64,000 nucleotides of DNA from positions 5,952,001-6,016,000 of the forward strand of contig NZ_CP086322.1 of the NCBI RefSeq assembly GCF_023277745.1, written 5' to 3'. Of this stretch, positions 53,151 to 63,741 are shown one piece after another; position 1 is the first letter of the stretch, and each line of letters starts with the position of its first letter. A model generated the notes under the pieces. That model did no database searches. It had not been told where the DNA came from and was given only the letters and a program-made list of their open reading frames with translations. A program made the position numbers and the translations under genes. The stretch is from Streptomyces halobius. Lineage in GTDB: Bacteria > Actinomycetota > Actinomycetes > Streptomycetales > Streptomycetaceae.

Positions 53151-54392
53151 ATGGACCGCCTCGCCAACACCGTGCGCCCCTACGCCTGGGGCTCCACCAC
53201 CGCCATCCCGGAGCTCCTCGGAGTCGAGCCGACCGGCGCACCGCAGGCCGAGATGTGGATGGGCGCCCACCCCGCGGCCCCCTCCCGCATCGACCGCGGC
53301 GCGGGCCCCGTCTCGCTGGCCGACGTGATCGACGCCGCCCCGGAGACGGAACTGGGTGCCGACGCCGTCCGCGCCTTCGGCCCCCGGCTGCCCTTCCTCC
53401 TCAAGCTGCTCGCCGCCGCCTCACCGCTGTCCCTCCAGGTCCACCCCGACCTGGCCCAGGCCCGGGCGGGCTTCGCCGACGAGGAGCGGCGCGGCGTCCC
53501 GATCGACGCCCCACACCGCAACTACAAGGACGCCAACCACAAGCCCGAGCTGCTCTGCGCCCTCACCCCCTTCGACGGCCTCTGCGGCTTCCGGCACCCC
53601 GCACAGACCGCGGACCTCCTGGAGGACCTGGACGTCGACGGCCTCAAGCCGTACGTCGACATCCTGCGCGCCAGCCCCGAGGAGTCCGCGCTGCGCGAGG
53701 TCCTCACCGCCGTGCTCACCGCCGACCGCGACGCGATGGCCGAGACCGTCGAGCAGGCCGCCGCCGGGGCCGGGCGCCTCGGCGCCGAGGAGGGACCGCA
53801 CACCGACTCCTACGCCGCGTACGCCGCCATCGCCCACCACTACCCCGGCGACCCCGGCGTCATCGCCGCCATGCTGCTCAACTACGTACGGCTGCAGCCC
53901 GGCGAGGCACTCTTCCTCGGCGCCGGCATCCCGCACGCCTACCTCAACGGCCTCGGCGTCGAGCTGATGGCCAACTCCGACAACGTGCTGCGCTGCGGCC
54001 TGACCCCCAAGCATGTCGACGTCCCCGAGCTGCTGCGGATCGTCCGCTTCGCCTCCGGCGACCCCGGCATCCTGCGCCCCGAGGCGGACGGCACCGAAGA
54101 GGTCTACGAGACCCCCATCGACGAATTCCGGCTCTCCCGTTACGTCCTGGCGCCCGGCGGCGCCCCCCTCCCCCTCGACGCCCGCACGCCGCAGGTGCTG
54201 CTGTGCACGGCCGGTACGGTCCGCCTGCGGGCCCGCGCGGGCACGGCCGTGAACGGCAGCGTGGAGGTCGACGACACGGGGATCGCGACCGAACTGACCC
54301 TCGCCCCCGGAGAGTCGGCCTTCGTACGGGCCGGCGAGCACCTCACGGTCTCCGGGAACGGCACGCTTTTCCGGGCGACGGTCGTCGTCTAG
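53151..54392 (+). CDS. manA: Mannose-6-phosphate isomerase, class I
   Basis: A 413-residue type I isomerase that interconverts fructose-6-phosphate and mannose-6-phosphate. Zinc ligands are visible in LSLQVHPDLAQA (Gln-x-His) and NHKPELLCAL (the Glu), with the third His in GIPHAYLNGLGVELMANSDNVLRCGLTPK. The C-terminal cupin half is complete. With manB and the nucleotidyltransferase at 36 kb it provides GDP-mannose for glycans. Confidence 0.96.
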   Translation: MDRLANTVRPYAWGSTTAIPELLGVEPTGAPQAEMWMGAHPAAPSRIDRGAGPVSLADVIDAAPETELGADAVRAFGPRLPFLLKLLAAASPLSLQVHPDLAQARAGFADEERRGVPIDAPHRNYKDANHKPELLCALTPFDGLCGFRHPAQTADLLEDLDVDGLKPYVDILRASPEESALREVLTAVLTADRDAMAETVEQAAAGAGRLGAEEGPHTDSYAAYAAIAHHYPGDPGVIAAMLLNYVRLQPGEALFLGAGIPHAYLNGLGVELMANSDNVLRCGLTPKHVDVPELLRIVRFASGDPGILRPEADGTEEVYETPIDEFRLSRYVLAPGGAPLPLDARTPQVLLCTAGTVRLRARAGTAVNGSVEVDDTGIATELTLAPGESAFVRAGEHLTVSGNGTLFRATVVV

Positions 54393-54599
54393 CTGCCGTC
54401 TTGTCGTCGTCCGGGGGCAAGCGGGGAGCATGGGGCCTTCGGCCACCCGCCCCTTCGGCCACCCGCCGGAGAAGACCGATGGACGGCCTCATAGCGGTGT
54501 CCGGCCCACCGGCTGCAACAATGACCGCCGCACAGCATTAAAGCGGCGGTAAAACCCGGACGACGGTATGACGGGACGACGGAAGGACATGCGGCACCT

Positions 54600-55559
54600 A
54601 TGAGCGCATCAGGCGGGACAAAGGCGATCGTCGCGGCGCTGGGCGCCAACCTGGCGATCGCCGCGGCGAAGTTCGTGGCCTTCGCCTTCAGCGGTTCGTC
54701 CTCGATGCTGGCCGAAGGCGTGCACTCCATCGCGGACTCCGGCAACCAGGGCCTGCTGCTGCTCGGCGGCAAGAAGGCCAAGCGCGCCGCGACCGAGGAA
54801 CACCCCTTCGGCTACGGCCGCGAGCGGTACGTCTACGGCTTCCTGGTCTCCATCGTCCTGTTCACCATCGGTGGCGTCTTCGCCCTCTACGAGGGCTACG
54901 AGAAGATCGTCCACCCGCACGAACTGGACAACTGGTACTGGCCCATCGGCGTCCTGATCTTCGCGATCATCGCCGAGGCGTTCTCCTTCCGTACGGCCAT
55001 CAAGGAGTCCAACGAGCTGCGCGGCAAGCAGACCTGGGCCCAGTTCGTCCGCCGTGCCAAGGCCCCCGAGCTGCCGGTCGTGCTGCTGGAGGACCTCGGC
55101 GCGCTGGTCGGTCTGGTCCTCGCGCTCGGCGGAGTCGGCCTCACCCTCGTCACCGGTAACGCCGTCTGGGACGGCATCGGCACCATGTGCATCGGCGCGC
55201 TGCTCGTGCTGATCGCGCTCGTCCTCGCCGCCGAGACCAAGTCGCTGCTGCTGGGCGAGGCGGCGGGCGCCGACCAGGTCGCCAAGATCCGCGCCGCTGC
55301 CGTCGACGGCGAGTGCGTCACCGCCCTGATCCACATGCGCACCCTCCACCTCGGCCCCGAGGAACTGCTGGTCGCCGCGAAGATCGCGGTCCAGCACGAC
55401 GCCACGGCCGCCCAGGTCGCGGACGCGATCAACGCCGCAGAATCCCGCATCCGCGAGGCCGTACCGATCGCCCGGGTCATCTACTTGGAGCCCGATATCT
55501 ACAGCGGCTCCAAGGCAGACGCAGGCAACAACCCGAAGAAGACCCCCGGCGGTCACTGA
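54600..55559 (+). CDS. Cation diffusion facilitator family transporter
   Basis: A 319-residue CDF (zinc/iron/manganese efflux) protein with six membrane helices and a C-terminal cytoplasmic domain. Helix 2 has AEGVHSIADSGNQ, in which His and Asp are the first half of the metal site; helix 5 has LLEDLGALVGLV, with Glu-Asp as the second half. These HxxxD/ED sites differ from zinc-specific YiiP (DxxxD/HxxxD). Substrate unknown. A strong terminator follows. Confidence 0.9.
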   Translation: MSASGGTKAIVAALGANLAIAAAKFVAFAFSGSSSMLAEGVHSIADSGNQGLLLLGGKKAKRAATEEHPFGYGRERYVYGFLVSIVLFTIGGVFALYEGYEKIVHPHELDNWYWPIGVLIFAIIAEAFSFRTAIKESNELRGKQTWAQFVRRAKAPELPVVLLEDLGALVGLVLALGGVGLTLVTGNAVWDGIGTMCIGALLVLIALVLAAETKSLLLGEAAGADQVAKIRAAAVDGECVTALIHMRTLHLGPEELLVAAKIAVQHDATAAQVADAINAAESRIREAVPIARVIYLEPDIYSGSKADAGNNPKKTPGGH

Positions 55560-55858
55560 CCGGCACCCTGACAGCGACCAGCCGCGAACCAGCCGCGGCC
55601 GACTACGACCGGCCGCAACCAGCGACCGAAGGCCCCGCACTCTTGACTGGTGCGGGAGCCTTCGTCTGTGCGGTGGTGCTGGGGTCGTGCTGATCCGGTG
55701 GTGCTGGGGATCTTGACGTGCGGGGCCTTGGCCGGGCGCAGACACCATGCGACACGCTGTGACCCTGGGAATACACCCAGCAACCTACGCGTTGTGGCCT
55801 GCAAGGGGCCCACGCACCCCCTAGGGGATCCGTTCGAACACCCCCTACGGGATCCCCC
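55560..55858. terminator. Terminator and direct repeats between CDF and PTS genes
   Basis: CGAAGGCCCCGCAC (55627-55640) pairs with GTGCGGGAGCCTTCG (55650-55664) with one bulged base: a 14-bp terminator for the CDF gene. Nearer the PTS stop lies a direct repeat, CACCCCCTAGGGGATCC and CACCCCCTACGGGATCC, 18 bases apart with a TTCGAA between; it may form hairpins in the PTS message. Confidence 0.75.
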
Positions 55859-57982
55859 CTAGATTTCCCCGATGACGCGCAGCACCTCCGCCTCATCCGC
55901 GGCCTCCTGCAGCCGCGCCCGGAAGTCCGCATCCATCAGTTTCCGCGAGAGCAACGCCAGGATGCGCAGATGCTCGTCCCCGGCCGCCGCCTCGGGCACG
56001 GAGATCATGAACACCAGCTTGGCGAGCGTCCCGTCCAGCGAGCCCCAGTCGATGCCGTCCGCAGAGCGGGCGAAGGCGACCACCGGAGCGGTCACCGCGT
56101 CCGTCTTGGCGTGCGGAATGGCGATCTCCTCGCCCAGCCCGGTGGTGCCCTGCGCTTCACGGGCCAGCGCCACCCGGACCAGCTCGTCGACGTCCGCCAC
56201 CCTGCCGGTACCGGCCGCCAGTTCGGCCATCTCGCGGATGGCTGCCCCCTTGTCGCGGGAGACGAGCCGCGTCTTCACCGTCTGCTCGGTGAGGTAGCCG
56301 GAGAGGACGTCGGCGTCATCGGCATCGGCGCCGTCCCTGTCCGTGTCGCCGCCGGCCGTGTCCACATCGGCCGTGGCGACGGGAGCGGCCGCCGGTTCCG
56401 TCGTCCCCCTTCCCGCCCCGGCACCGACACCCGCCAGCGCCAACGCCGGTTCGGCCGCGGGCTCCGGCTCCGGGGACGTCACCAAGTCGGCCCCGCCCTT
56501 CCGCCGCTCCGCGACATCCACCAGCGTCACCGTGGCGAGCGCCGTCACCACCGACCCGATGGCGACGGCGAGGAAGAACGCCGGCACTCCGCCGACCGCA
56601 CCGAGCACCGCCACGATCGGCCCTCCGTGCGGCACCGCGTCCGTCAGCCCCGCCATGCCCGCGACGGCACCGGCCACCGCGCCACCGAGCATGTTCGCCG
56701 GAATCACCTGTGCGGGCCGCGCCGCGGCGAACGGAATGGCGCCCTCCGAGATCCCGAAGCACCCCATGAACAGCGCCGCCATCCCCGTCTCCCGCTCTTG
56801 TTCGGAGTAGAGACGCCTACGGATCAGCGTGGCCAGTCCCTGCCCGAGCGGCATGACCGGGATCGCCGCGGCACACATGCCCATCACGGTCTGGTTGCCG
56901 GACGCGATCAGCCCCGCACCGAAGAGGAATGCGGTCTTGTTGACCGGACCGCCCATGTCGAACGCGATCATCAGGCCGAGGACCGCGCCCAGCAGGATGG
57001 CGCTGGACCCGGTCATCCCGCCGAGCAGCTCGGTGAGATGCGTGAACACCCACGAGATCGGCCGCCCGATGACGTAGATGAAGAACAGCCCGAGCACGGT
57101 CGTCGCCACGATCGGGATCACGATGATCGGCATGATCGGCCGGACGAACTTCGGGACCCCGACCTTCTTGATCCACTGCACCAGATACCCGGCCAGGAAG
57201 CCGGTGACGATGGCGCCGATGAAGCCCGCGCCCGCCTCGGAGTCGTACAGCGAGCCGGTGTTGGCGATCCAGCCACCGATCATGCCCGGGACCAGCGCCG
57301 GACGGTCCCCGATCGCATACGCGATATAGCCCGACAGGATCGGCACCATCAGGGTGAAGCCGATGACACCGATGTCGTTCACATGCTTCCAGAACGACCC
57401 GTCGGGGATGACCAGACCGCCCTCGGGGTCGGTGTGACCGCCCAGTGCCAGCGATATCGCGATCAGCAGACCGCCCACCACGACGAACGGGATCATGTAA
57501 CTGACACCGTTCATCAGCGCCTTGTACGCGACGCTGCGCTCCTTGCCACCCACACCCCCGCCGGGAGCCCCCGCGCCCCCTCCAGGAGACGTGGCCGCGC
57601 CGGTCCCTGGACCGCCCCCGTCGTACACGGACGCGCTCCGTACCCTCTCGATCAGCCGCTCGGGGTGGTGGATGCCCTCGGCGACCCCGACAGCCAAGAC
57701 CTTCTTACCGACGAACCGGCCGCGGTCGACGTCCTTGTCCGCGGCGATGATGATGCCGTCGGCGTCCTTGACATCGTTGTCAGACAGTATGTTCTCAGCC
57801 CCGATCGAGCCTTGGGTCTCCACCTTGATCTCATGACCGAGGGACTCGGCGGCCTGGGCCAGCTTCTCCGCTGCCATGTACGTGTGGGCGATGCCGGTCG
57901 GGCAGGCGGTCACTGCGAGCAGCTTGAGCCCCTGCCCGCTCTTCCCCGCGCCCTTGGGGGGATCGGCTGGACTGGTGGTCAC
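55859..57982 (-). CDS. PTS fructose-type transporter, IIB-IIC-IIA fusion
   Basis: A 707-residue phosphotransferase permease that imports and phosphorylates a sugar, most likely fructose. IIB (about 18-115) has the phospho-Cys C27 in AVTACPTGIAHTYMAAEKL; IIC (about 150-480) has the membrane helices with GGxxNKTAF and ASGNQTVMG; IIA (about 560-700) has phospho-His H624 in EIAIPHAK. An Ala-rich linker joins IIC to IIA. GTG 57982 has AGGAG 6 bases upstream. No 1-phosphofructokinase or repressor is adjacent, unlike the usual fru operon. Confidence 0.93.
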   Translation of the reverse strand: MTTSPADPPKGAGKSGQGLKLLAVTACPTGIAHTYMAAEKLAQAAESLGHEIKVETQGSIGAENILSDNDVKDADGIIIAADKDVDRGRFVGKKVLAVGVAEGIHHPERLIERVRSASVYDGGGPGTGAATSPGGGAGAPGGGVGGKERSVAYKALMNGVSYMIPFVVVGGLLIAISLALGGHTDPEGGLVIPDGSFWKHVNDIGVIGFTLMVPILSGYIAYAIGDRPALVPGMIGGWIANTGSLYDSEAGAGFIGAIVTGFLAGYLVQWIKKVGVPKFVRPIMPIIVIPIVATTVLGLFFIYVIGRPISWVFTHLTELLGGMTGSSAILLGAVLGLMIAFDMGGPVNKTAFLFGAGLIASGNQTVMGMCAAAIPVMPLGQGLATLIRRRLYSEQERETGMAALFMGCFGISEGAIPFAAARPAQVIPANMLGGAVAGAVAGMAGLTDAVPHGGPIVAVLGAVGGVPAFFLAVAIGSVVTALATVTLVDVAERRKGGADLVTSPEPEPAAEPALALAGVGAGAGRGTTEPAAAPVATADVDTAGGDTDRDGADADDADVLSGYLTEQTVKTRLVSRDKGAAIREMAELAAGTGRVADVDELVRVALAREAQGTTGLGEEIAIPHAKTDAVTAPVVAFARSADGIDWGSLDGTLAKLVFMISVPEAAAGDEHLRILALLSRKLMDADFRARLQEAADEAEVLRVIGEI

Positions 57983-58333
57983 GTGTTCTCCTAACGCGCG
58001 TGCGCGGATCGTGCGGGTGTCCGCGCGCTCCCCGCATCCTGCAGTACGCGGTACCGGGAACCAACGGGTGTGACGGGGAACGCAGCTCCCAAGGCGCTCC
58101 GGCGCCCCGTCCAGCGCGCCGGAGACCGGGACACTGGGGCCGGGTGTCCTGCCGCGTCCGACCGTGAGCGCACGGGCAGCGCGGGGACAGCGCATGGATC
58201 AAGCCGATGCGGACTGGGGCCGCTGGGCCGATCGGTGTAGATTCGTGCCCAGTGCCAGACGTCGCTGCTGATGGCGGTCGGGCGGCCCGCACCGCGGACC
58301 GGCCGAGGGAGAGAGGGCCTCCGACGGACTGCG

Positions 58334-58421
58334 CTGCGGCCGGGGGTAGAGGTGCGTCCGCTTCCGCGTACGCTGCTTGCCCAGCCAACCGCTGGGCAAC
58401 GGACCCCAGCCCGCGCCGCAG
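58334..58421 (+). promoter_or_regulatory. Structured leader of sahH
   Basis: CTGCGGC (58334-58340) pairs with GCCGCAG (58415-58421), enclosing a smaller hairpin (CCCAGC 58380-58385 with GCTGGG 58391-58396). This multi-stem layout directly before an S-adenosylhomocysteine hydrolase raises the possibility of an SAH riboswitch, but I cannot match the conserved core, so this is only a structured leader. Confidence 0.3.
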
Positions 58422-58460
58422 ACTGCCCGAATCCACCTCGACCATCGAGGAGCAGCCCGT

Positions 58461-59918
<1,458 letters not shown>

Positions 59919-59980
59919 TCCCACCGATCCGCGCCGGTCACGACCGACCAGCGACTGATCACCACCAGCAGCCGGTGAAC

Positions 59981-60012
59981 CCAGGCCCTCGCCGCTCGCG
60001 GCGGGGGCCTGG
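59981..60012 (+). terminator. sahH terminator
   Basis: CCAGGCCCTCGCCGC pairs with GCGGCGGGGGCCTGG (one G-T pair) around a very short loop, 65 bases after the sahH stop. Confidence 0.85.
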
Positions 60013-60091
60013 CCCGTAACGGCCCCGCGACAGGTCCGCGCGGCCGTCCGGCCGATCCCCCCACCGGCCCGCCCGAAGGACTGCATCCCCC

Positions 60092-60706
60092 ATGCCCCGC
60101 GGCCACTACTCCCTGCACGACCCGCACGATCACACCCCCCTCGGCGAAGAGCACTTCCACTGCGCCACCGGCCCCTCCGGCTGGCGCTACGTCTCCCAGA
60201 TCACCACCCCCTCCGGCGACCACGCGGGATCCGTCGACCTCACCCTCGACGACCTCGGCCGCCCCATCCGCCTGGAACTCCACGCCTCCGCCTGGCAGGT
60301 CCGCGGCGCCGCCCTGGACGGCGTCACCTGGGTACGCACCGACCCGACCGGTGAACACGCCACCGAAGGCAACGCCCCCGCCCACGCCTTCACCGGCGCG
60401 TCCCCCGCGTTCCTCATCGCCACCGCCCGCCTGCTGCGGCCCGCCCTCGGCGCCGGAGCCGTCCGCACCCGGCTGGTGGCCTTCACACCCCCCGTCCTCG
60501 CCCCCCGCACTCTCGATCAGTCCTGGGCCCTGGTGAAAAGCACACCACACGCCACTGACAACGCTCCCCTCATCGCCGACGAATACCAGGTCAACGACCT
60601 TGAGACGGGCGAACAGCACACCCTCCACATCGCCGGCGACGTGGTCCTGGCGGCCCCCGGCATCGAGCTCGAATCCCTGGAATCCCCACCGTCGACCTTC
60701 ACCTGA
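60092..60706 (+). CDS. Conserved hypothetical protein
   Basis: This 204-residue protein starts MPRGHYSLHDPHDHTPLGEE, rich in His. The body is beta-rich with no membrane helix or signal. Pairs such as WRYVSQI and TLDDLGRPIRLELHASAWQVRG suggest a lipocalin-like or DUF-type beta barrel. It follows sahH after 173 bases and is conserved near it in Streptomyces, as I recall. I do not recognise a function. Confidence 0.7.
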   Translation: MPRGHYSLHDPHDHTPLGEEHFHCATGPSGWRYVSQITTPSGDHAGSVDLTLDDLGRPIRLELHASAWQVRGAALDGVTWVRTDPTGEHATEGNAPAHAFTGASPAFLIATARLLRPALGAGAVRTRLVAFTPPVLAPRTLDQSWALVKSTPHATDNAPLIADEYQVNDLETGEQHTLHIAGDVVLAAPGIELESLESPPSTFT

Positions 60707-60898
60707 CGCCCACCCCGGACGTCCACGTCACCGCACACCGATGTCGGCCGACACCCACGCCACCGGGCATTCACGGCGCTGGGCATCCACGTCACCGGGC
60801 ATCGACGGCCGTCACACGCCCGAGCCCGTACGTCCGACGGCCCCATACCTCGACAAAGGCCCCGGGCCCGCACCTCGACGCGGCCCCAGCCCCGCACC

Positions 60899-61891
60899 TC
60901 ACACCGGCGGCGCGAACCCCGTCCGAGGCTTCCCCTCGCCGCCACGCTCGCCATCCGCCTGCACCGGCACCATCCCCGCCGGCCCCGAACCGCCACCGGC
61001 CCCCGGCACGCCCCCCGGCGGTGACCACGCCCCAACGGACACCCCCTGCCCCGCGGACGTCACACCTCCCATCCCCGACCTCTGCGCCGTCTCCCGCATC
61101 GCGCCCATCTCCCCCGTCGCCATCGCCGGCGCTCCCGAATACGCCCCGAAAGCCCGCTGCGACTCCCGGGTCTGCCGCTCACAGACCACAGCGGCCAGAT
61201 ACGCCACCGGGTACACCCCCGCCGGCCCCGCCGTCCCGGTGAACCTCCGCAAGTCCTCCGCCAGCCTCCCCGCCATCGCCGCGCCGACCTGCGCATCCAG
61301 CTGACCCACTCGCGACAGGTACTGCCGCACCGTCAGCCACCATCCGTCCGGCACCCGCGACAGATCCAACGCCCCGAGCTCCGCCACCAGCCACGGCGGA
61401 GGCGGCGGCAGTGCCACCCCCGCTTCCGCCACGGGAATCCGCTCCCGTACGACCAGGGTCCCCGCGAACACATCCCCGATCCGCCGGCCCCGTGCCGAGA
61501 CCAGTGACGCGATGGACGCCACCACCCCCATCGTCAGCACGATCTCGATCACCCCGATCGCCCCGCGCACCAACGCATGCCGGAACCGGATCGGCCCGCC
61601 GTCCTCCCGCAGCACCCGAAGCCCGCACATCAGCTTTCCCAGCGACCGGCCGTGGCTCAGCGTCTCGACCACGATCGGTATCCCGACCTGCACCAGGACG
61701 AACGTCGCCACCGCGATGGCAGCCTCGGCGGCACTGTCCAACGACGACGTCGCCGACACCAGCAACAGCGACACCCCGATATAAAGCCCCCAGGCCACGG
61801 CAAGATCGACCATCACCGCCAGTGCCCGGCTCGCCAACCTGGCCGGCCGCAGCCCCAGCACCACCGCTTCACCCGTTACGAGCTCACTCAC
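60899..61891 (-). CDS. RDD family membrane protein
   Basis: A 330-residue protein with an RDD domain in the first 170 residues: LASRALAVMVDLAVAWGLYI (the R-DD motif of helix 1) and SLGKLMCGLRVLREDGGPIRFRHALVRG. Three to four membrane helices. The C-terminal 160 residues are soluble and end in a Gly/Pro-rich tail. GTG 61891 is the start (MSELVTG). It is divergent from the SpoIIM gene, a pairing common in actinobacteria. The role is unknown; transport has been suggested for some RDD proteins. Confidence 0.88.
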   Translation of the reverse strand: MSELVTGEAVVLGLRPARLASRALAVMVDLAVAWGLYIGVSLLLVSATSSLDSAAEAAIAVATFVLVQVGIPIVVETLSHGRSLGKLMCGLRVLREDGGPIRFRHALVRGAIGVIEIVLTMGVVASIASLVSARGRRIGDVFAGTLVVRERIPVAEAGVALPPPPPWLVAELGALDLSRVPDGWWLTVRQYLSRVGQLDAQVGAAMAGRLAEDLRRFTGTAGPAGVYPVAYLAAVVCERQTRESQRAFGAYSGAPAMATGEMGAMRETAQRSGMGGVTSAGQGVSVGAWSPPGGVPGAGGGSGPAGMVPVQADGERGGEGKPRTGFAPPV

Positions 61892-62003
61892 CCGTGCCCC
61901 ATTCCCTCTCGTTCCCGGATACGCCGCCCACCCCACGCGGGGCACGGCCAGTCTGCCAAGCTGATCCGACACCCACCCACGGCGCTGCGAGGAGCGACCC
62001 CGT

Positions 62004-63011
62004 ATGGACCTCGATGTCTTCATCACGGCACATGGCGCCGAATGGGACCGCCTCGAAGCACTCCTGCGCCGCAAACGCCACCTCACGGGTGCCGAGGCCG
62101 ACGAACTGGTCACCCTCTACCAACGCGTCACCACCCACCTCTCCCTGCTTCGCTCCAGCGCCCCCGACCCCGCGCTGACCGGACGCCTCACCTCGCTCGT
62201 GGCGCGCGCCCGCAGCGCGGTCACCGGGGCCCGCAAGGCTTCCTGGCGCGACGCCGCGCGCTTCTTCACCACGAGCTTCCCCGCCGCGGTCTACCGTCTG
62301 CGCCACTGGTGGATGCCCACCGCGATCCTCTCCACCGCGATAGCCGCCCTCCTGGGCTGGTGGATCGCTGCCCACCCCGAGGTCCAGGCGGCCATCGGCG
62401 CCCCACAGGAGCTCCGCGCCATGACCCGCCCCGGTGGACAGTACGAGACGTATTACTCCAGCCACCCCGCCACGTCCTTCGCCGCCCAGGTATGGACGAA
62501 CAACGCCCAGGCCGTCGCCCTCTGCCTCGTCCTCGGCGCCTTCGCCGGCCTCCCCGTCCTCTGGGTTCTCTACACGAACATGCTCAACCTCGGCGTCGGG
62601 ATCGGCCTGATGTCCTCGGCAGGCCGTCTCGACACCTTCCTCGGCCTGATCCTTCCGCACGGCCTTCTCGAACTGACCGCCGTGTTCATCGCGGCCGGCA
62701 TCGGCCTGCGCCTGGGCTGGACGCTGATCGACCCGGGCCCCCGCAGCCGCCGCACGGCCCTGGCGGAGGAGGGCCGCTCCGCCCTCGGCGTCGCCGTCGG
62801 ACTCGCCGCCGTGCTCTTCGTCTCCGGCGCCCTTGAAGGCTTCGTCACCCCTTCCGGCCTGCCCACCTGGGCCCGCATCGGCATCGGCATCGCCGCCGAG
62901 CTAGCCTTTCTTGTGTACGTCTACGTCCTGGGAGGCCGCGCCGAACGGGCAGGCGAGACCGGCGACGTCGAGACGTCCGACCGTGAGGCCGCGCTCCCAA
63001 CGGCCGCCTGA
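62004..63011 (+). CDS. Stage II sporulation protein M family membrane protein
   Basis: A 335-residue SpoIIM/DUF95 protein. A soluble N-terminal part (about 1-85) is followed by six or so membrane helices, with WTNNAQAVALCLVLGAFAGLPVLWVLYTNMLNLG, the family's hallmark, in the middle. SpoIIM takes part in peptidoglycan remodelling at the engulfing septum in Bacillus; actinobacterial relatives pair with RDD proteins, as here, and no role is proven. Confidence 0.88.
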   Translation: MDLDVFITAHGAEWDRLEALLRRKRHLTGAEADELVTLYQRVTTHLSLLRSSAPDPALTGRLTSLVARARSAVTGARKASWRDAARFFTTSFPAAVYRLRHWWMPTAILSTAIAALLGWWIAAHPEVQAAIGAPQELRAMTRPGGQYETYYSSHPATSFAAQVWTNNAQAVALCLVLGAFAGLPVLWVLYTNMLNLGVGIGLMSSAGRLDTFLGLILPHGLLELTAVFIAAGIGLRLGWTLIDPGPRSRRTALAEEGRSALGVAVGLAAVLFVSGALEGFVTPSGLPTWARIGIGIAAELAFLVYVYVLGGRAERAGETGDVETSDREAALPTAA

Positions 63012-63741
63012 TGTGCGTCAAGCGGCGCTGACCTGCTAATATCCTCTCGACCCGCGGAACCCGTTGACACGGGCGACAGGGGGAGGTAGATTTAAACGGT
63101 TGTGACGGACGCACAGGTTCGGCAGCAATGGTTAGCTCATATCTCCGCTTCGACTGGAAAACTCATTCAGCGAAGCGCACCGACCACTTACCGGAAGCCC
63201 CGGTCGATCAATTCGGCCGCCGCCTTCTGATAAAGTCGGAAAAGCCGCAAGGCGAAAATCCCCTCCGCGGGTAAATCGGAAACAAATCCGAGCCGGAAAC
63301 GGCACGGACTGAATCTGATAAAGTCGGAAAGACCGAAAGGCGAAAGCCGGACGGTCGACCCCGCTCCAACAGGGGCCGGATACGGAAACGGATCTGGTAG
63401 GTTGGAAACCGCGAGGAAGCCGAGAGGCGGAATCGCACCGGCGGAAAACAGGACCGCGAGGATCTGGTAGAGTCGGAAACGCAAGACCGAAGGGAAGCGC
63501 CCGGAGGGCCTGGTGAAACAGGCGCGAAGGAAGCGTCCGTTCCTTGAGAACTCAACAGCGTGCCAAAAGTCAACGCCAGATATGTTGATACCCCGTCTCC
63601 TCTTGTGGAGATGAGGTTCCTTTGAAAGCCCACTCCGCTTTTGTCGGGGTGGCACACACAGCGAGGATGCTGTGAACCACCGGATTATTCCTCTGGTGGT
63701 TCCGCTCAACGCGAGTGTTCGACCGGATATCCGGTACACAT
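63012..63741 (+). promoter_or_regulatory. Promoter array and leader of the rRNA operon
   Basis: TTGACA (63064-63069), 17 bases, TAGATT (63087-63092) is an almost perfect vegetative promoter. Downstream, four repeats each have a -10-like hexamer (TAAAGT 63231, TAAAGT 63319, TAGGTT 63398, TAGAGT 63468) followed by CGGAAA or TGGAAA, at intervals of 88, 79 and 70 bases. The leader then has TTGAGAACTCAACAG and a hairpin AACCACC/GGTGGTT (about 63674-63700), a processing site. Multiple promoters are typical of Streptomyces rrn operons. Confidence 0.85.
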
